Assembly: GCA_026075535.2 (NCBI GenBank)
Contig: AP026540.1
Location: forward strand, 11,284,001 to 11,348,000
Length of the DNA stretch: 64,000 bases
From: Tricholoma matsutake
Lineage: Eukaryota > Basidiomycota > Agaricomycetes > Agaricales > Tricholomataceae
Reading direction: 5' to 3'
The translations under genes were made by a program, and so were the position numbers. Under the pieces are notes generated by a model. That model ran no database searches, was not told the origin of the DNA, and was given only the letters and a program-made list of their open reading frames with translations. Below are positions 46,539-59,386 of the stretch, in pieces (the first letter of the stretch is position 1; every line of letters starts with the position of its first letter).

Positions 46539-49500
46539 TCACGTCGAGCCACCATAATGAGTCTGCGGGGGCGCAGCGCCCGGTGGCAGCGTGTACGCTC
46601 CCGAGTTGCGCGAATACCGATTCTGCACCGGCACCTGCGACGTCGGGCGTCTGCCGGTAGGCCTCGAGACTCTGCGCACGCCCTCAGGTCCAGGCACAGG
46701 TCCACTGTCCGTCAGACTGATACCGCGGTGGCGGCTGTCCTCTGGCGCATAATCCGTGGGACTCCAGACCTGCGTACTCTCCTCGTATGCAGAGGGGGAT
46801 GTTGTGAGCTGGCGGTACGTGTTGGTCCCGTCGTAGAACTGAGGGGATGGGGCCGCACGGGTGTTGCCCGACGCGGATATGCGAGGACTAGTAGGGAATT
46901 CATACTGCGGGCTCAGGAGCCGCTGATTGGTCTGGTGAGATTCGTAGGAGTCCTGATCCATCGATTGTGGACTCGGGATAAGCCGCAGGTTCGACCCAGA
47001 GCCGGTGTCCGAGACGTGGTTTTCTTCGCTTGAGCGTGGCCCGCCAACGGTAGAGCTTGATGACATCATGGGTCTGTTTGCTGCCAGAGGAGCAGGAAGC
47101 ATCAGGAGCGCGTTGCTGTCGTGTCTGGGTCGTGGTACATTATAACTCGTTTCCAACGTGCTGCCATCGAAGCCGCCTGAAGGAGGGTGCTGCGTATCCG
47201 AGATGGATGCTACAGAAAGACGGTGGCTATCCGTTCTGCAGAATATAACACGTTGATATCCATCACCACCCAACAACAAAAATAAAGACCCACCTCTTCT
47301 CATTATAAGTCGAATCCCTACTCTGTGTCCCGCTCCTCCACCTCCTATCCCTCTCAAACTCGGCCCACCTCTTCATAATAATCCTCGACGAATCAAACTC
47401 ACCCTCCTTATCCCCATTATGCGCACCCTTGTCCCCATGCACCTTCCGCGTCTGCCCCCAAGAGAAGTCATCGAAATGCCAAAACGCATATGCCGGTAGC
47501 ACCCCGTTCCATATGGGCAGCGAGATCAGATACACCAACATCCAGCCTATATACGCGACTTTGCGGGAAGTGACAACGATCAGCAGACCTGGGAGACCAA
47601 GCACAATAGCGAGCAGAATGAGCGAGATAGTAGTGTTCGGCCCGCCAGGGATGATACTTTCAATGATGAGGTACATAGTAAACGCAATAGCTGCAGGCAG
47701 CACCAGCGTCCCAGCGAGCTCCATACCAACAACAAACTGCATCGAGAAGCAGAAAGTACCACAGAGATCCCTAACCAACAGCAACTCCGCAAGGTTGTGG
47801 ATGGTCGAGTTGATCCAGCGACGACGCTGCGACAAGAGCACGCGGAATGTATCAGGGACGATAGTCTTGCACACCGCCTGTGGGCAGAACATGTTCTTTC
47901 GCTTCGGGAACGTCTTGAGCATAAGGGTGGTGAGGTATCGATCCTCGCCGAGCAGGAGCAAGTTCTTCTTGTGCAGGGTGTCGACCACATTCTCCGAGTA
48001 GTGCTCGACGACGTCCGGGTTTGCGAGGATGGGAACCCAGTAGCCGTCATCGCCTTTGCGTGCCTTGATGCGATACATACTGAAGCAACCTGGCAAACAG
48101 GTCACACCACCGAACATCGATTCAAACGCCTTGGTCATGTGGTGCGAGATATAGTACTCGAATACTATAGTTGCCAAACGATCGATAAATGTGCAAGATA
48201 CCCAAAAGAACGATACACACCTTGCATCATCGTAACGAAACTGTCCGTCTTGTTCGCGACCTTCGTCTCGCCACAAAGACCCATAATCTCCTCATCATGC
48301 ACCATACAGCTCACCATCCGAGTCAACGAGTCAGGGAACACCTTGGTATCCGCATCCACGCAAAGCACCAACTCATATCGATCCGGACTGACCCCCGTGA
48401 CCCTCCATATCGAATTGAAAAACTCATACTCAAAGGTCGTCATCCGCTCATCAAACATCACCTTCTGCAAAAAGCCCATTAACACGATCTGACTATCCCG
48501 CTTTCCTCTATTACCAGGCTTCGCATCGCCCTCCTCAAGTGGGTTCCCAACTTTCGCAACCAACACCATCGGCACGCGCTGTTGTTTCGACCGCTCGACC
48601 GTCGCATCATCATAATCATAGAAACCCGCATACACCTTCGCCATGTTATGCCGCCTGTGCCCGTCCGCAATTGCCATGTAGGAGTGCGGCTCCACCTCAT
48701 GCGGAGCCACGACAAACTCCTTCATCATTTGCAAGCAAATCTCCGGCGTCGTCAGGGTGTTCCCTGCACCCTTGACCATCCCATCGGCGATGACCATGAT
48801 CAGCTTGTGGCTATTAGGATAGTCGGTCGTAGCAAGCGAGTCCAAGGTGGTTCGTAGACCCTCCACCGACTCTGAATAAGCCGTAACGAGACAAATCGTG
48901 TGCGCCAATGGGAAGTTGAAAGGTTCATAGTCCGGGGGAGGCTGAGGTACGACATTATGCAGTGGGAACGGACAAGGACTCTCTCCAAGAGACATCGTGC
49001 TCTTCGACTGCCTGTAGTTCGACGAATCCTGTAGAGTGCTCTTGGCACCCGTCTTCACAGACCCCGCATAAATCGTCCCACGCTTCCAGGTCGGGGCCGA
49101 CTCTTGGAGAGGGCCGTATGCCGTGGCAGGCCGTTGTGTGAACCGAGACTGCTTCGGGAGGAACGGCTTGCTCTTCCCGTTCGCCCCTTTCCCATGGCCC
49201 AACCCGTTCTTGCTGACGTTGGGACGGTACTCGCTTGGCGCAGGGCGGTAGATATCATTTGACCAGTTCTCGATCTCCGCTGAACGTTGCATACGTTGTT
49301 GGTAGGTCTCGCGGGGGAAGTTACCGAGTCTCCAAGAGAAGAACCATTGGAACATGAGGGCCATGACGAACCGAATGGCGACGACTCCGATGATGAAGAC
49401 GAGAGATATGTACAACACGACTTCAGAGGCAACACATCCGATGCTGTTGGTGTCGATGAAACCGATGGAGATGATGTCCTCCAAACAGTGACCGATATTA

Positions 49501-51117
49501 CGTTGATTAGTGCGCACAAATTGCATGGTAAGGTCCTTGCTGTTGTATGTCCCGTTTGGTGTCTTCATTTCGTCGAAGAGGGCAGGATAGTTTACTTGCG
49601 CTCTACTCAGCCATTGCAGGAGACTGAGGTCGAGAACACTCCTGTATTCCAAGGATGATCGGTCAGAGGATATATACAAGTAAATAGGAACACGCACGAT
49701 TCGAAAACGGCAAGGTTTCGGTTAGAATTATACACATCGGCCCAAGTATAATATACCTGGCCTTGGGGCTTCAACATGGAGCTGAACAACTGCCGCGTCT
49801 TGGGAGCTATATGACAGCTCGTGGATGTTTCGTAGTTTGTATTATTCACTCCCGTATTGCCGAACTGGCTATAGATATTGCAAGGGAAGTACCAGTCAAG
49901 ATTGGCGCCGCTCCCAGTAATAGTGGAATTAGGCGCCTTGGTAATGATCCCTAGGCACTGCTGGTTGACCTTCTGGAACATAAATGAAGCGTCGTTTCCG
50001 CCAAGATGCCAACTAAGATCATTGAGTGGGTTCGTGGTGCCGTCGAATATAGGCAGAGCCTTGGGGTGGACAAACTTGGAAAAGTCGTAGTCGTAGCCGT
50101 GGATGACAACGGAACTTTGGCCGATGAAGGAACCGCCAATACCCCCACCGTGGAAACGATTGGGAGGTTTTCCGCAAACACTCTGAGTGAATCCGAAAGT
50201 GAGGAAACCGACCGCAGCCATGAGAAAGAGTATAAGACTGATAAGGCCTATCTTCTCTCTCCAGGCTCTTTGACGTTCAGGGCTCCGGAGGCCTTGGGAA
50301 TCAGGAACATTAGATAAAGATCCGGATGCATAACACATTGGTAAACATACCACAAGACTTCAGGAGGATAGGTGGGAAGCATGCAGTAAGGATGGAGCAG
50401 TAGATCATCCATGGACCACCGGGTCCAGCACCTGTGTAACATCGTCGTTTGTTCGATCTTGCTTCAGGTTTCACGGCGCTATTAGTCGTGGGAGTAGTTG
50501 GGGAGGAGGGGATCTGTTCACGTTTCCGACGCAGTGTGGCACCACGCTTGAAAAGAGCTAGACCTGACTCATGAACGTCTTGTTCTCTGGCAAGAAGCGA
50601 TCTTCCTCGGCGTATACCATTGTCTCTCTGGGGAATGTTACCAGTAGCTAAAAGTGATATAAGATCAGATCCGTGTTCATAAGCAAGGAATACGATCCTA
50701 ATACGTACTAGAAGGCAAGACCCCTAAGCGACCTTGACCTTCTTCTTCTAGCTGAGCGACATGATTTCTATAGTGCCATTGCCGGTGGCCGGGGTCAATT
50801 TTTTCTCGCTCAGGGCGGACTAGACTCTTCTGTCGACCAACTCTAGCTGAACTGTAATAGTCTGAGTTTTCTAGATCACCATTGTTGGGGAGGTTTCCCT
50901 GGTATGAATAAGGCATAGTGCGTTGGCGATTGGGATCAAGTGGACCGTGACGGTCACCACGCTCAGTGTTCTGAAAGGACACATTGGCTCTAGAAGGATC
51001 ATTTGGAAGGAGTGGTGGTCGACTTGGATGTGCAGGATTATCTGGGTATGTAGGTGCAGGGGATCTGGATTGAGGGCGAGCAGAGCGTGGTGGACGTTGG
51101 TCGCCACGATAGTCCAT
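46539..51117 (-). CDS. Class IV chitin synthase (CHS3-type)
   Basis: About 1,400 residues in six exons (introns near 50700, 50300, 49670, 48190 and 47265). It makes chitin from UDP-GlcNAc at the plasma membrane. In order: a Pro/Arg-rich N-terminus, membrane segments [17 protein letters not shown] and [20 protein letters not shown], a cytochrome-b5-like part ([16 protein letters not shown]), a further membrane segment ([18 protein letters not shown]), then the glycosyltransferase domain with [44 protein letters not shown] (EDRYL) and the hallmark [16 protein letters not shown], followed by C-terminal membrane helices. The b5-like region and absence of a myosin head point to class IV. A Ser/Pro-rich tail of about 240 residues closes the protein. 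Confidence 0.92.
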
Positions 51118-52513
51118 GGTTTGTACCTATGAGAGGATATGAATATTACCTGCAAAAGAGAATGGCTGGAGTGGATGGTGATAAAAGAAAGATAAAAGGA
51201 AAGGGGCGAGCAAGGCTCGCAGCTTGAGGAAAACGGGAGCTCGTTGTCTCGTTTGTGTTGTCTGACGGCAGGAGCAACTACCAAGCAAACAAACGTCGAA
51301 CGGCACGGCTACATTTCCTTTTTAGGTCATCTCTTCCGTCTTTCCCGTTTTCCTCGAATCTTATGTTTTACTAGGCGCCTCAACCTCCTAACGCATGTTT
51401 CCAATGTGGAGCTGCGTATTTCTCATCGCGGGAGCTGATTCAACCTGTGAAACTGTACCTCATGTATGGCGGATATCCGCCGTGATCGCTGTCGATCAAC
51501 CCATGCGGCGGGAGCACTACGCCGCACTACTGCCGTTCTGCTTTTCTCCACTCCCGATTCTTTCAGCTCCTAGCGTACTTTTAGTGCAAGAAATGAATCA
51601 ATATCGAGAGCCTGCTTCCTCATCTCGACTTACCGAATCACCAAGTATCGAGCGGGTGTTCTCTATCTTTGTCTTCCAATCATAATCACCGACTGCCACA
51701 TACTACCACTACGTCATGTTAAACACGTAGACGCCCAAGTTATTAATGGCCACGCTTAGCCGTGGCTACCTTCATGCTCCATAACCCTTTTTTCTAACAC
51801 ACACTGTCATACAGCTTAACACAATGCAACCGAACGCCTAGCAGCACCGTTCCATATTCCTCAATGAAGGCACAGTTACTACTCTAGAATACTCTCGACT
51901 CTCGGCGTCCATGCCGCGGCGAGACCGCTTCAGACTTCCCTCGGCGGTCCAAATTCGCCAGCATCGACTAATAAAATCAACTTGTATTCGTATTCCTGTC
52001 TTATACATAGGCGGCATCGAATGTCCGGCTATCCCCATGATGGCTCGCGTCTCCTCAAATTAGACACTCGTTGCATAGCATGTCAAGCCTACTTAAGGAA
52101 TTTAATTATTGTGGGAATCTATTCTTAGCCGACCTCGAAAATCTCTAATGCCTCCCGCAACTTTCTTCTCTGATACACCAGGTCTGCTAGCCCCGCTAGC
52201 CCTTGCCACTACCAGCCCAATTGGCAGAGAGCAGGATACTGTTCACCTCTAGTAAATGCACCAAATCAGCGGTAGCCTGTTCGATTCAGGCTTGGGCATA
52301 AGGACGATTGTTCGCAATACATTTTTAGCCATTAGTCTGCTGTTAAGCCTTTGACACAGCTAAAGATATATCCTGGTTCGAATCAAGCCGGAGATGGTTG
52401 GTAGATAGATGCGCTGACATCTGCTGGCTCCTATTTGATGAAAAGGCGGCTATAATAAAGTTGGTGGCATACCGGTGTATACTGTAAACATACCGGGGAA
52501 AAATGGAAACGAT
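51118..52513. other. Intergenic region
   Basis: This holds the chitin synthase promoter side and then unique sequence. I see no supportable gene or repeat. Confidence 0.5.
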
Positions 52514-53575
52514 TAAGGTAGGTGACATCTATTTCCAGCACCCTTATGTAAGCAGCTCAGTAAGCCCCAAGAGCGGCCAAATATTGATTTTGAAAACTTT
52601 TCAGTGCAGATTTATACTTTTTCAACTGGATTTGGATTTTTCATTATTATATGGCCTATTTATGGCAGCTCTTACTGTCAGAAAGCTCAGCTGTCAATTA
52701 ACAAGCAAACTGAGGTATCTCATGACACAAGAGGCAGAGCAGTACATTGCCCTGGAGAATATGTTGGGAATAATAGGGAAAAAAGACACTTTTTCCCTGG
52801 GAAAAAATAAAAGGAACCATCAGTAAAAAAATGTTGTTTTTCCCACACTTTTCTCTTTGCTCTTGCTCAGCAAAAATAACTCATCCATTCCCAGGAGAAA
52901 ATCAGGTGAAAATGGAGGGGAAATATATCTTTTTTTCCACATTTTCTCTATATCTGGTGAAAACAACATTTTTTCTCCTGACTTCCACAAATTTTTCACC
53001 TAGAAACAGATTAGTTATTTTTCCACAGAGAAAAAACTGGGAATATGTGGGAAAATGACCTTTTTCCTCCTAATGTTCACAAGTTTTTCTCCTGGAAACA
53101 GATTAGTTGTTTTCCTGCAGCAACCAAAAGGACAAAGTGTGGGAAAATAACATATTTTTACTGATGGTTCCTTTTATTTTTCCCCAGTGAAAAAGTGTCT
53201 TTTTCTCCCATTATTCCCAACATTTTCTCCAGGGTAATATATTGCTCTGCCTCTTTTGTGATCTGTACACCATGTGAGGGTCACATGATGTGGCCAAATG
53301 TTTGGACCTGAAAATTTGAAAGTTGTTCCTTTTTGCTCCAAACATTGGTAGAAATAAGTAGAGTTGAAAAAAATTGATTTTTTTTACATGTCTACTTCTT
53401 GTGCACTTGACATACATTTGGGGAAAGAACTTATAGGAACTTTTGCCATACATGTGAACTATATGGATCCTAGAGGCTACAAGTGCTAAAATATGAATGT
53501 GGCAAATGTAGTAGGGAGGAAAAGGAGTGTTTGGCTTATGTAATAAGGTGCTGGAAATAGATCTCACCTACCTTA
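52514..53575. mobile_element. Foldback/MITE-like element with long inverted repeats
   Basis: The ends are TAAGGTAGGTGA...TCACCTACCTTA, continuing as an inverted repeat of about 30 bases (ATCTATTTCCAGCACC). A second, inner inverted pair of about 90 bases (52740-52830 and 53145-53245; TTTTACTGATGGTTCCTTTT on the right) makes the 1062-bp element almost palindromic. No transposase. TA at both edges may be the target duplication. Confidence 0.78.
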
Positions 53576-53960
53576 GCAGAAATTCATCTGTTCAACTCAG
53601 GCTGCCAAATACACATACTGCCACATTGTAAATTTCAACTTTCAAATCAGTGATCAGTAGCTCAGCGCTCATTATAGCCCTTTTAGTATTGATATGAAAT
53701 CAACACTTTGATAAAATAAGGCTCCAACCATATAGTATCCATATATGGCTTGTTGTGTAAATATATGGATATGGTAATTCATACACTGTCATACAGATAT
53801 TGCCTCTTTCACTGCAGGCAGACCATCACAAGCCCATACCTTTGACAGAAAGAGCTGTTGGAAACAGTTGGATTATATAATCTGTCACTGCTTAATCAGT
53901 GCTTAACAGACCATAGTTTGCACACACAAGTGATGTGATAGTTGTAGCAATCCATGTCTG

Positions 53961-54256
53961 TGTTGGAGCAGACTATATGCACTGCACAGGGGAAGAGACT
54001 ACGCATTCCTTACAACCTACCTGGGGTTTAGTTAGACTTACAGCTAGGGTCAGCAGAGGTAAGAACACTGTATTTCTACTATGGTACAGGTTCTCCTTAT
54101 ATACATAATAATAAGGATGTCACATGACTCAGGAATGTGTTTACCACATGTATGCACAGTAAGCACAGTAACATGTATATGCTGCATGTATTGCCTCATG
54201 TATTCAGCATGTATTGCCTCATGTATGCAGCATGTATCTCAGGGTTAATTTCAACA
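53961..54256 (-). repeat. 3' LTR of the copia element
   Basis: 296 bases with TGTTG...CAACA ends and two copies or so of the 23-bp unit. Confidence 0.92.
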
Positions 54257-54288
54257 CCCCCCCTCAAACTGTACAGTGCTCTCAGCAG

Positions 54289-55988
54289 CTAAGTTTGAAT
54301 CTCAAAAGTAATTCTGAGAGAGTCTCTAAATTTCCTGAATAGGACAGTGCCAAGGTTCTTTGTGAACATGTCAGCCGGATTATCACTTCCAGGAATGAAA
54401 ATGACTGTGACTTTGTCATTTTCTATGCATTCGCAGGTATAGTGGTAGCGAATGTCTATATGTCTGGTCCTTCTTTCCTGAACTGGATTTGATCCAATAA
54501 AGATGGATCCCTGATTATCAGTGCAGATTGGTATGCACTTCAGTATATATCCAAGTTCCTGGAATAAGGACTCTATCCACACTATCTGCTGACAAGTGTT
54601 GGAGAGAGCCATATATTTGGCTTCTGTGGATGACAGTGCTACAGTTTTTTGTAAATGGGACTGCCAGCACACAATGCCACTCGCTAGAGTAGCAAAGTAA
54701 CCCATTGTAGATTGGTGCTTGACAGTGTCAGCTGCCCAATCAGAATCTGTGAAGGCCTGTAGCCCTTCGGATTTCTTTCCATTGTAGACAATATTATATT
54801 TCTGGGTTCCCACCAGATAGCGCATGATGTACATCACTTTGTCTAGATGTTCTTGGCTAGGATTAGCCAAGAATTGCAACATCTTGATTACTGCATAAGC
54901 AATGTCAGGTCGCGTTCTGAGCATCAGATACAATAAATATCTGATCACAGACTGACATTTTGATCTAAGCGTTGTGTTTGGCATCACTGTGTTTTCTGAT
55001 GGTTTGTAACCAGTTGGGAGCAGAGTGGGGGCAACTTTGGCATTTGTCATCTCAAACCTCTCGAGCACTTTGATGAGATATTCAGTTTGATTGAGTTTGA
55101 CTTTATTTTATTTGCAGTCTGGGTGATGCGCATGCCTAAGAATTCTATGACTTTTTCAGTACTACGGCACTCCCAATGCTTCAGACAAGCATTCTGCTTT
55201 TCATCCACAAGTTTCTTGTTCTTCCCCATGAACAAGCCATCATCAACATAGACCAGCACAATAACAATGCTGCCTGTCTTAGGATTCTTGTGTATTAAAA
55301 TGCCAGCATCAGAGCTGGCATGCACAAACACAATGGTGCGCATAAATGCCTCTAGCTCTTTCCACCATGCTAGTGAGGCCTGTTTAAGGCCATACAATGC
55401 TCGGCATAAGCACATTACTTTGCACTCTTTTCCCTTGAGTCTGAAACCCTCAGGTTGATCCATATAGATCTCCTCATCTAGTTTTCTGTATAAAAATGCA
55501 GTTTTTACATCTAGACTGGTCATATACATGCCTTCTAGAGATGCAAGTGCAAACATGATGTGTACGGTCTCATAGCAGACCACTGGTGAGAAAATCTCAT
55601 CAAAGTCAACACCTTCAACTTGTGAAAAGCCTTTGGCCATGAGTCTGGGTTGTTTTCTTCCATCCAATTTCATGGAGAAAACCCATCTATTTTTGATTGC
55701 TTTTCGATCATGTGGAAGATCGACAATGTCATAGACTTGTCGCTTGTGAAGAGCCTCTAATTCTTCACAACAAGCCTGTTTCCACTCAAATTGCTGCTGC
55801 TGTGGTAGGCACGCAATATCATGAAATTGGTTTGGAACTTGGCTTATTTTGCTTGATGGTGTGACTGCTTTTGACAACAGCCAGCGAATAAGCTTATCTC
55901 CACCTTCCTTGGTTATCTTTTTAATATAACCTGCTTTGTCCAGTTCCCCCATTGGGTGATCATGTTCTTGATTATTGGAATCGGGCAC
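54289..55988 (-). pseudogene. Copia reverse transcriptase and RNase H
   Basis: The minus-strand RT starts with the copia lead-in, FEWKQACCEELEALHKRQVY and IKNRWVFSMKLDGRKQPRLM, then EIFSPVVCYETV, SLDVKTAFLYRKLDEEIYMD, GLKQASLAWWKEL and the catalytic YVDDGLFMG. A 1-base shift in an A/T run near 55105 separates it from the RNase H part (55068-54289) with LMLRTRPDIAYAV, AFTDSDWAADTVKHQSTMGY, VALSSTEAKYMALS and TCECIENDKVTV. RT copies element RNA into DNA and RNase H removes the RNA strand. The catalytic residues are still present; the shift prevents one joined product. Confidence 0.92.
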
Positions 55989-56132
55989 ACTCTCATGGGG
56001 TGCTGAACTCGGTCCAGCAACCGGTTCTTGCTGTTGAGATCATGGTTGTGTTTGATTATGATCTGAATCTTGACCCACAGATCTCTTCCAATATCGATCA
56101 CGTGCGATGTCTCTCTCTATGTCAGAGGGGAG

Positions 56133-56724
56133 TCACTTCTCTCCATAGGTATTGCCAGGATGGTTTGGGATGTTCCTCTGCCTGCCTGATCGATGGGGCA
56201 ATTGCTGCCATTCCTGTTGATCATCATGTCTTGGACAAAAGTCCTCAGTGGTTACTGGAGGTGGCAGAGGAGGAGCATCAGTCACATCATCATGCACCTT
56301 TTGCTCGCTTGGTACATCATCATCATCTTTTTCTGATGATGGAGGAAGGGGCAGATTTTGTGGCAGTATAGAATCATCGCCATCCATTCCAGATGAGTGG
56401 TCATCATCTTCTGGTTCTGGATGTGGAAAATCACCAAGGTCTGTCTTGGCAGGAGTTTTAGCTCTGGGACAGCATGGGAACAACATTTCATCAAATAGTG
56501 CCATAGCACCAATGAATATTGCACCACTAAGTTGCATGAAACGGTATGCTTTAACGCCATCTTCTAATCCAAGGTACGTCATTAACTCCAATCGAGGAGC
56601 TAATGTGGTTGGTCATTTCTCCTCGGGTAGATAGACAACCAAAGACCTTCAGATTGTTTAGATCTGGGCAGACTCTATTCAGGTCCTCAAAAGGTGTCAG
56701 CCATTTCAGGTGCCTTATTGGGGT
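56133..56724 (-). pseudogene. Copia integrase C-terminal / linker region
   Basis: After a TGA (56725) that replaces the Arg of the usual YNRTPIRHL motif, the frame gives TPIRHLKWLTPFEDLN, LNNLKVFGCLSTR and an acidic linker (PEPEDDDHSSGMDGDDS) before RT. A second TGA ends it at 56133 and another lies near 56040. Linkers of this kind separate integrase from RT in copia polyproteins. Confidence 0.8.
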
Positions 56725-57519
56725 TCAGTTGTATAGGTGTGTTGCATGTTCAATGCAAAATTCCCACCATGATTGTGGTGGACAAGCTGTAAATTGCAGG
56801 GTTTGCAACTTTTCCATTATTGTCATTATGGTGCGCTCTGCGCGCCCATTCTGTTGGTGAACATGGGGTGCAGACATCTCTATTTTGATGCTGAAATTCT
56901 TGAGCGTACTTTGTAGCTCATGATCTTTGAACTCCCCCCCTGGATCAACATGCCAGTGCTTGATTGTAGCACCATACTGGGTCAAAGCCATTGCCTGAAA
57001 TTGTCTAATTGCTGCAGCAGCATCAGATTTCTTTCTAAGGCACTGGACCCAGATATGTGATGTTTTGTCGTCCAGAAATACAATAAAGTATTTATGTTTG
57101 TGGTACAATAGTACAGGGAGTTCCTTTAGATCAGAATGTATTATTTCAAGGGATTTTTCTGCATGTGAATTTGATTTGAGAAAAGATTTTGACATCATTT
57201 TCCCTTCAGCGCACCCTGGACATATAATTTTGTCTTTAGGAATAATTAAATTTCTTGGGAATTTTATGGTGCTGTTAGGCATTTTCCCTAGTGCCTCTTT
57301 GGATGGGTGTCCAAGTCGCCTATGCCAAGTCAAGTAGTCAGCGACATACATGGTTGCGGCATTGATCCTCTTGATGCTCAATATATGAGTCCAAGCCCAG
57401 TAGATCGTGTCACATCTCCTAAGAGGGACACAATCCATTATTGGGTTTCCTTTCTTGAAAAATGAAATGTGTGTGGAGGAACCATGCACATCACTTCTGT
57501 CTTGTAAAAAGATGCCCAT
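56725..57519 (-). pseudogene. Copia GAG-pre-integrase and integrase core
   Basis: TWHRRLGHPSKEALGKMPN is the His pair of the integrase zinc-binding domain, and CPGCAEGKM its Cys pair. The catalytic core follows: IIHSDLKELPVLL (first Asp), HVDPGGEFKDHELQSTLKNF (second Asp), and HVHQQNGRAERTIMTIME (the Glu). All D-D-E residues can be seen. Integrase inserts the DNA copy into the genome and produced the 5-bp GTCTG duplication. It ends at TGA 56725. Confidence 0.92.
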
Positions 57520-57528
57520 TGACAGTAG

Positions 57529-58047
57529 TCAAGTATTACAGTCAGGTATGTAGTAGATGGGGTATAATCGTGTTTCATGCATCTCTGACTTCCCATGACA
57601 TACTACCTGATGTCTAATGAAGACTGCTCCTTTTCCTACTATATGAGTAGTACCTGAGGCTGTTTGAACCAAGGTAGAGTCCTTTCTTGGTAAAGGCTTG
57701 TAAGAAGCAAAATCTTTCATTTCACCAGTGAAGTGCTTTGATGTGCCTGAATCCATGATCCAGTCGACACCTTTCTTACAATTTCCATTTGCACACATAA
57801 CACATATATTAAGATCTAAATAGTTCCATGATACATTTAATAGTGGTAAGATTTCACATGAAAAGTTTGCTGTAATCATTGGAATATTAATCTTTGTGCT
57901 TGCAGCAGGGAAAAGGACTGACCTGTCATCATATCCACCTGTTTCAAGTGGTTCATCGACAAGCATCTCATCGATGGCTTTCCACACTTCTTCATCAGAA
58001 ACCAGAGGCTCTGATCTGAGGGAGACGGTATTGTCTTCGACCTCCAT
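57529..58047 (-). pseudogene. Copia protease segment
   Basis: The active site is in DWIMDSGTSKHFTGEMKDF (D-S-G-T/S typical of copia protease), followed by LVQTASGTTHIVGKGAV and RLYPIYYIPDCNT. The TGA at 57529 is followed by CTA and stands where an Arg or similar would continue into LLSMGIF. Upstream, an acidic segment (VSLRSEPLVSDEEVW) links it to gag. Confidence 0.88.
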
Positions 58048-58299
58048 GATCCTAGGTTCTTCTGGTTCTTCCGGTTTGATCCTCCTTCTCTTCCCTTCTC
58101 ACACCGTCAGGTGCTCTTCCAGCAGTCACAGATTTTTTGTGCTGCATGGAAGTTGCATTTGCTCAAGGGTGTCTTGAGCTTGCTGATATTTGGCGTAAAC
58201 CAAATGAGAGGTAGAGGCCATGCCCATATATGCCTGTGCAGGCAGTCGGTGGCGAGGGTCCCTTGTGGGAGTGTGGTCGATGCACTGAATGAGTGGCAT

Positions 58300-59095
58300 C
58301 AGTGGTATGATGGTGCCATTACCATTTATGGTGGTAAAGGCACTGGAGGCGAGGTGGGTAGGCTTCTCTTTGGGCTTATCCTCCTTAGTCTTCTTGTCCC
58401 CGCATCGTCCACACTTTCAGGACGACTCTCCATTGTTGTTTTGCCCTTCTTTGGGCTGCCACTTGGGGTTTCCCCCTTTGCACTTGACAGCAGAAAGCTT
58501 ATTGGCCTGAGGTGGGCCGGTGGGCTTTCCAACTGCCATGTGCCTAGAGGCTTCAGTGACAATGGAGTCCTTGACATGTTTGAATGTCAAGGCACTAGTA
58601 GCAGTCATGTTAAGGACTGTGGTGGATAATGAATCATACTCGCACGGCATTGCAGCAAGTAGGATCATTGCCTGTACTAGTTTGGGGATGGTGATATTGG
58701 CAGCCATGAGGTGCTTGAACTTGTCAGCCATTTTAGCGATCTCTGGTGCTGGGTTCGCAGCTGGGATTTTGATTGCTATTGCAGACCTAAAGTCCACAAA
58801 GACTTGGGAGGGGCCATCTACACCATAATCGGTGTGAATGAGGTCCCACACCTCCTCAGCAGTGTCCTTGGTGTTGGCACACTGCTGAATGGAGGGGGCC
58901 AGGTGGAGCACTAGGCTTCCAATAGCCTGGTCATTTTTGTTGCTCCAGGTCTGGAGCTTGGCAGTAGCATCTGCTACAAGAGTAGCGTTCATCACCATCA
59001 AAGGAGGCGCCAGAGGTGGTTTGATTTCTGCCCTGCTAGTTATCTGCCAGAGGCCCCAAGACCTGAGCCATGCCTTCATTGAGTCGGCCCATTGA
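58300..59095 (-). pseudogene. Copia Gag with CxxC zinc-finger remnant
   Basis: The UBN2-like Gag has DLIHTDYGVDGPSQVFVDF, LVQAMILLAAMPCEYDSL and FKHVKDSIVTEASRHM. An in-frame TGA (58417) comes just before KCGRCGDKKTKEDKPKEK, a Lys-rich CxxC stretch in the place of the usual nucleocapsid knuckle. Gag forms the particle. The start Met near 59079-59095 is not certain. Confidence 0.85.
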
Positions 59096-59370
59096 ATGTA
59101 ATTGGATCCATCGAAAGTTTGTAAAGAGTTGAAGACAAGATTCTTGATGGTGGCTGGGAAAAGTGCTCAATCAGTCTTTTTACTCAATAAAACATGTTTA
59201 ACAATCTCAGGAGAAAGCACTCCTTCAGAGTGTGTAACCCTAGTCAACCTAGGTTTTAAGTGCAGCTTGCAGGGAGCGCGGTGCAGCTCACGAAGAGTGC
59301 AAGGTTATAATTTGGAGACAATGAAGTCAACATTGTTTGCAGCCAGTTAAGGCATGTTCACAACATGCCC

Positions 59371-59386
59371 AGCAGGGCCCATAACC
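59371..59386 (-). promoter_or_regulatory. Primer-binding site complementary to the tRNA-iMet anticodon arm
   Basis: Directly inside the 5' LTR the minus strand reads GGTTATGGGCCCTGCT. Its complement, AGCAGGGCCCATAACC, matches the eukaryotic initiator tRNA anticodon stem-loop (GGGCCCATAACCC with CAT anticodon) almost exactly. This is the half-tRNA priming mode known from copia. Confidence 0.85.

Noticed and set aside
47429..48492. Plus-strand frames of 190 and 231 codons
   Set aside because: They are antisense to the conserved catalytic region of chitin synthase.
57526..57534. Programmed readthrough at TGA-CTA between protease and integrase
   Set aside because: Four other TGAs in the same polyprotein, one at a clear Arg position, make point decay the better explanation.
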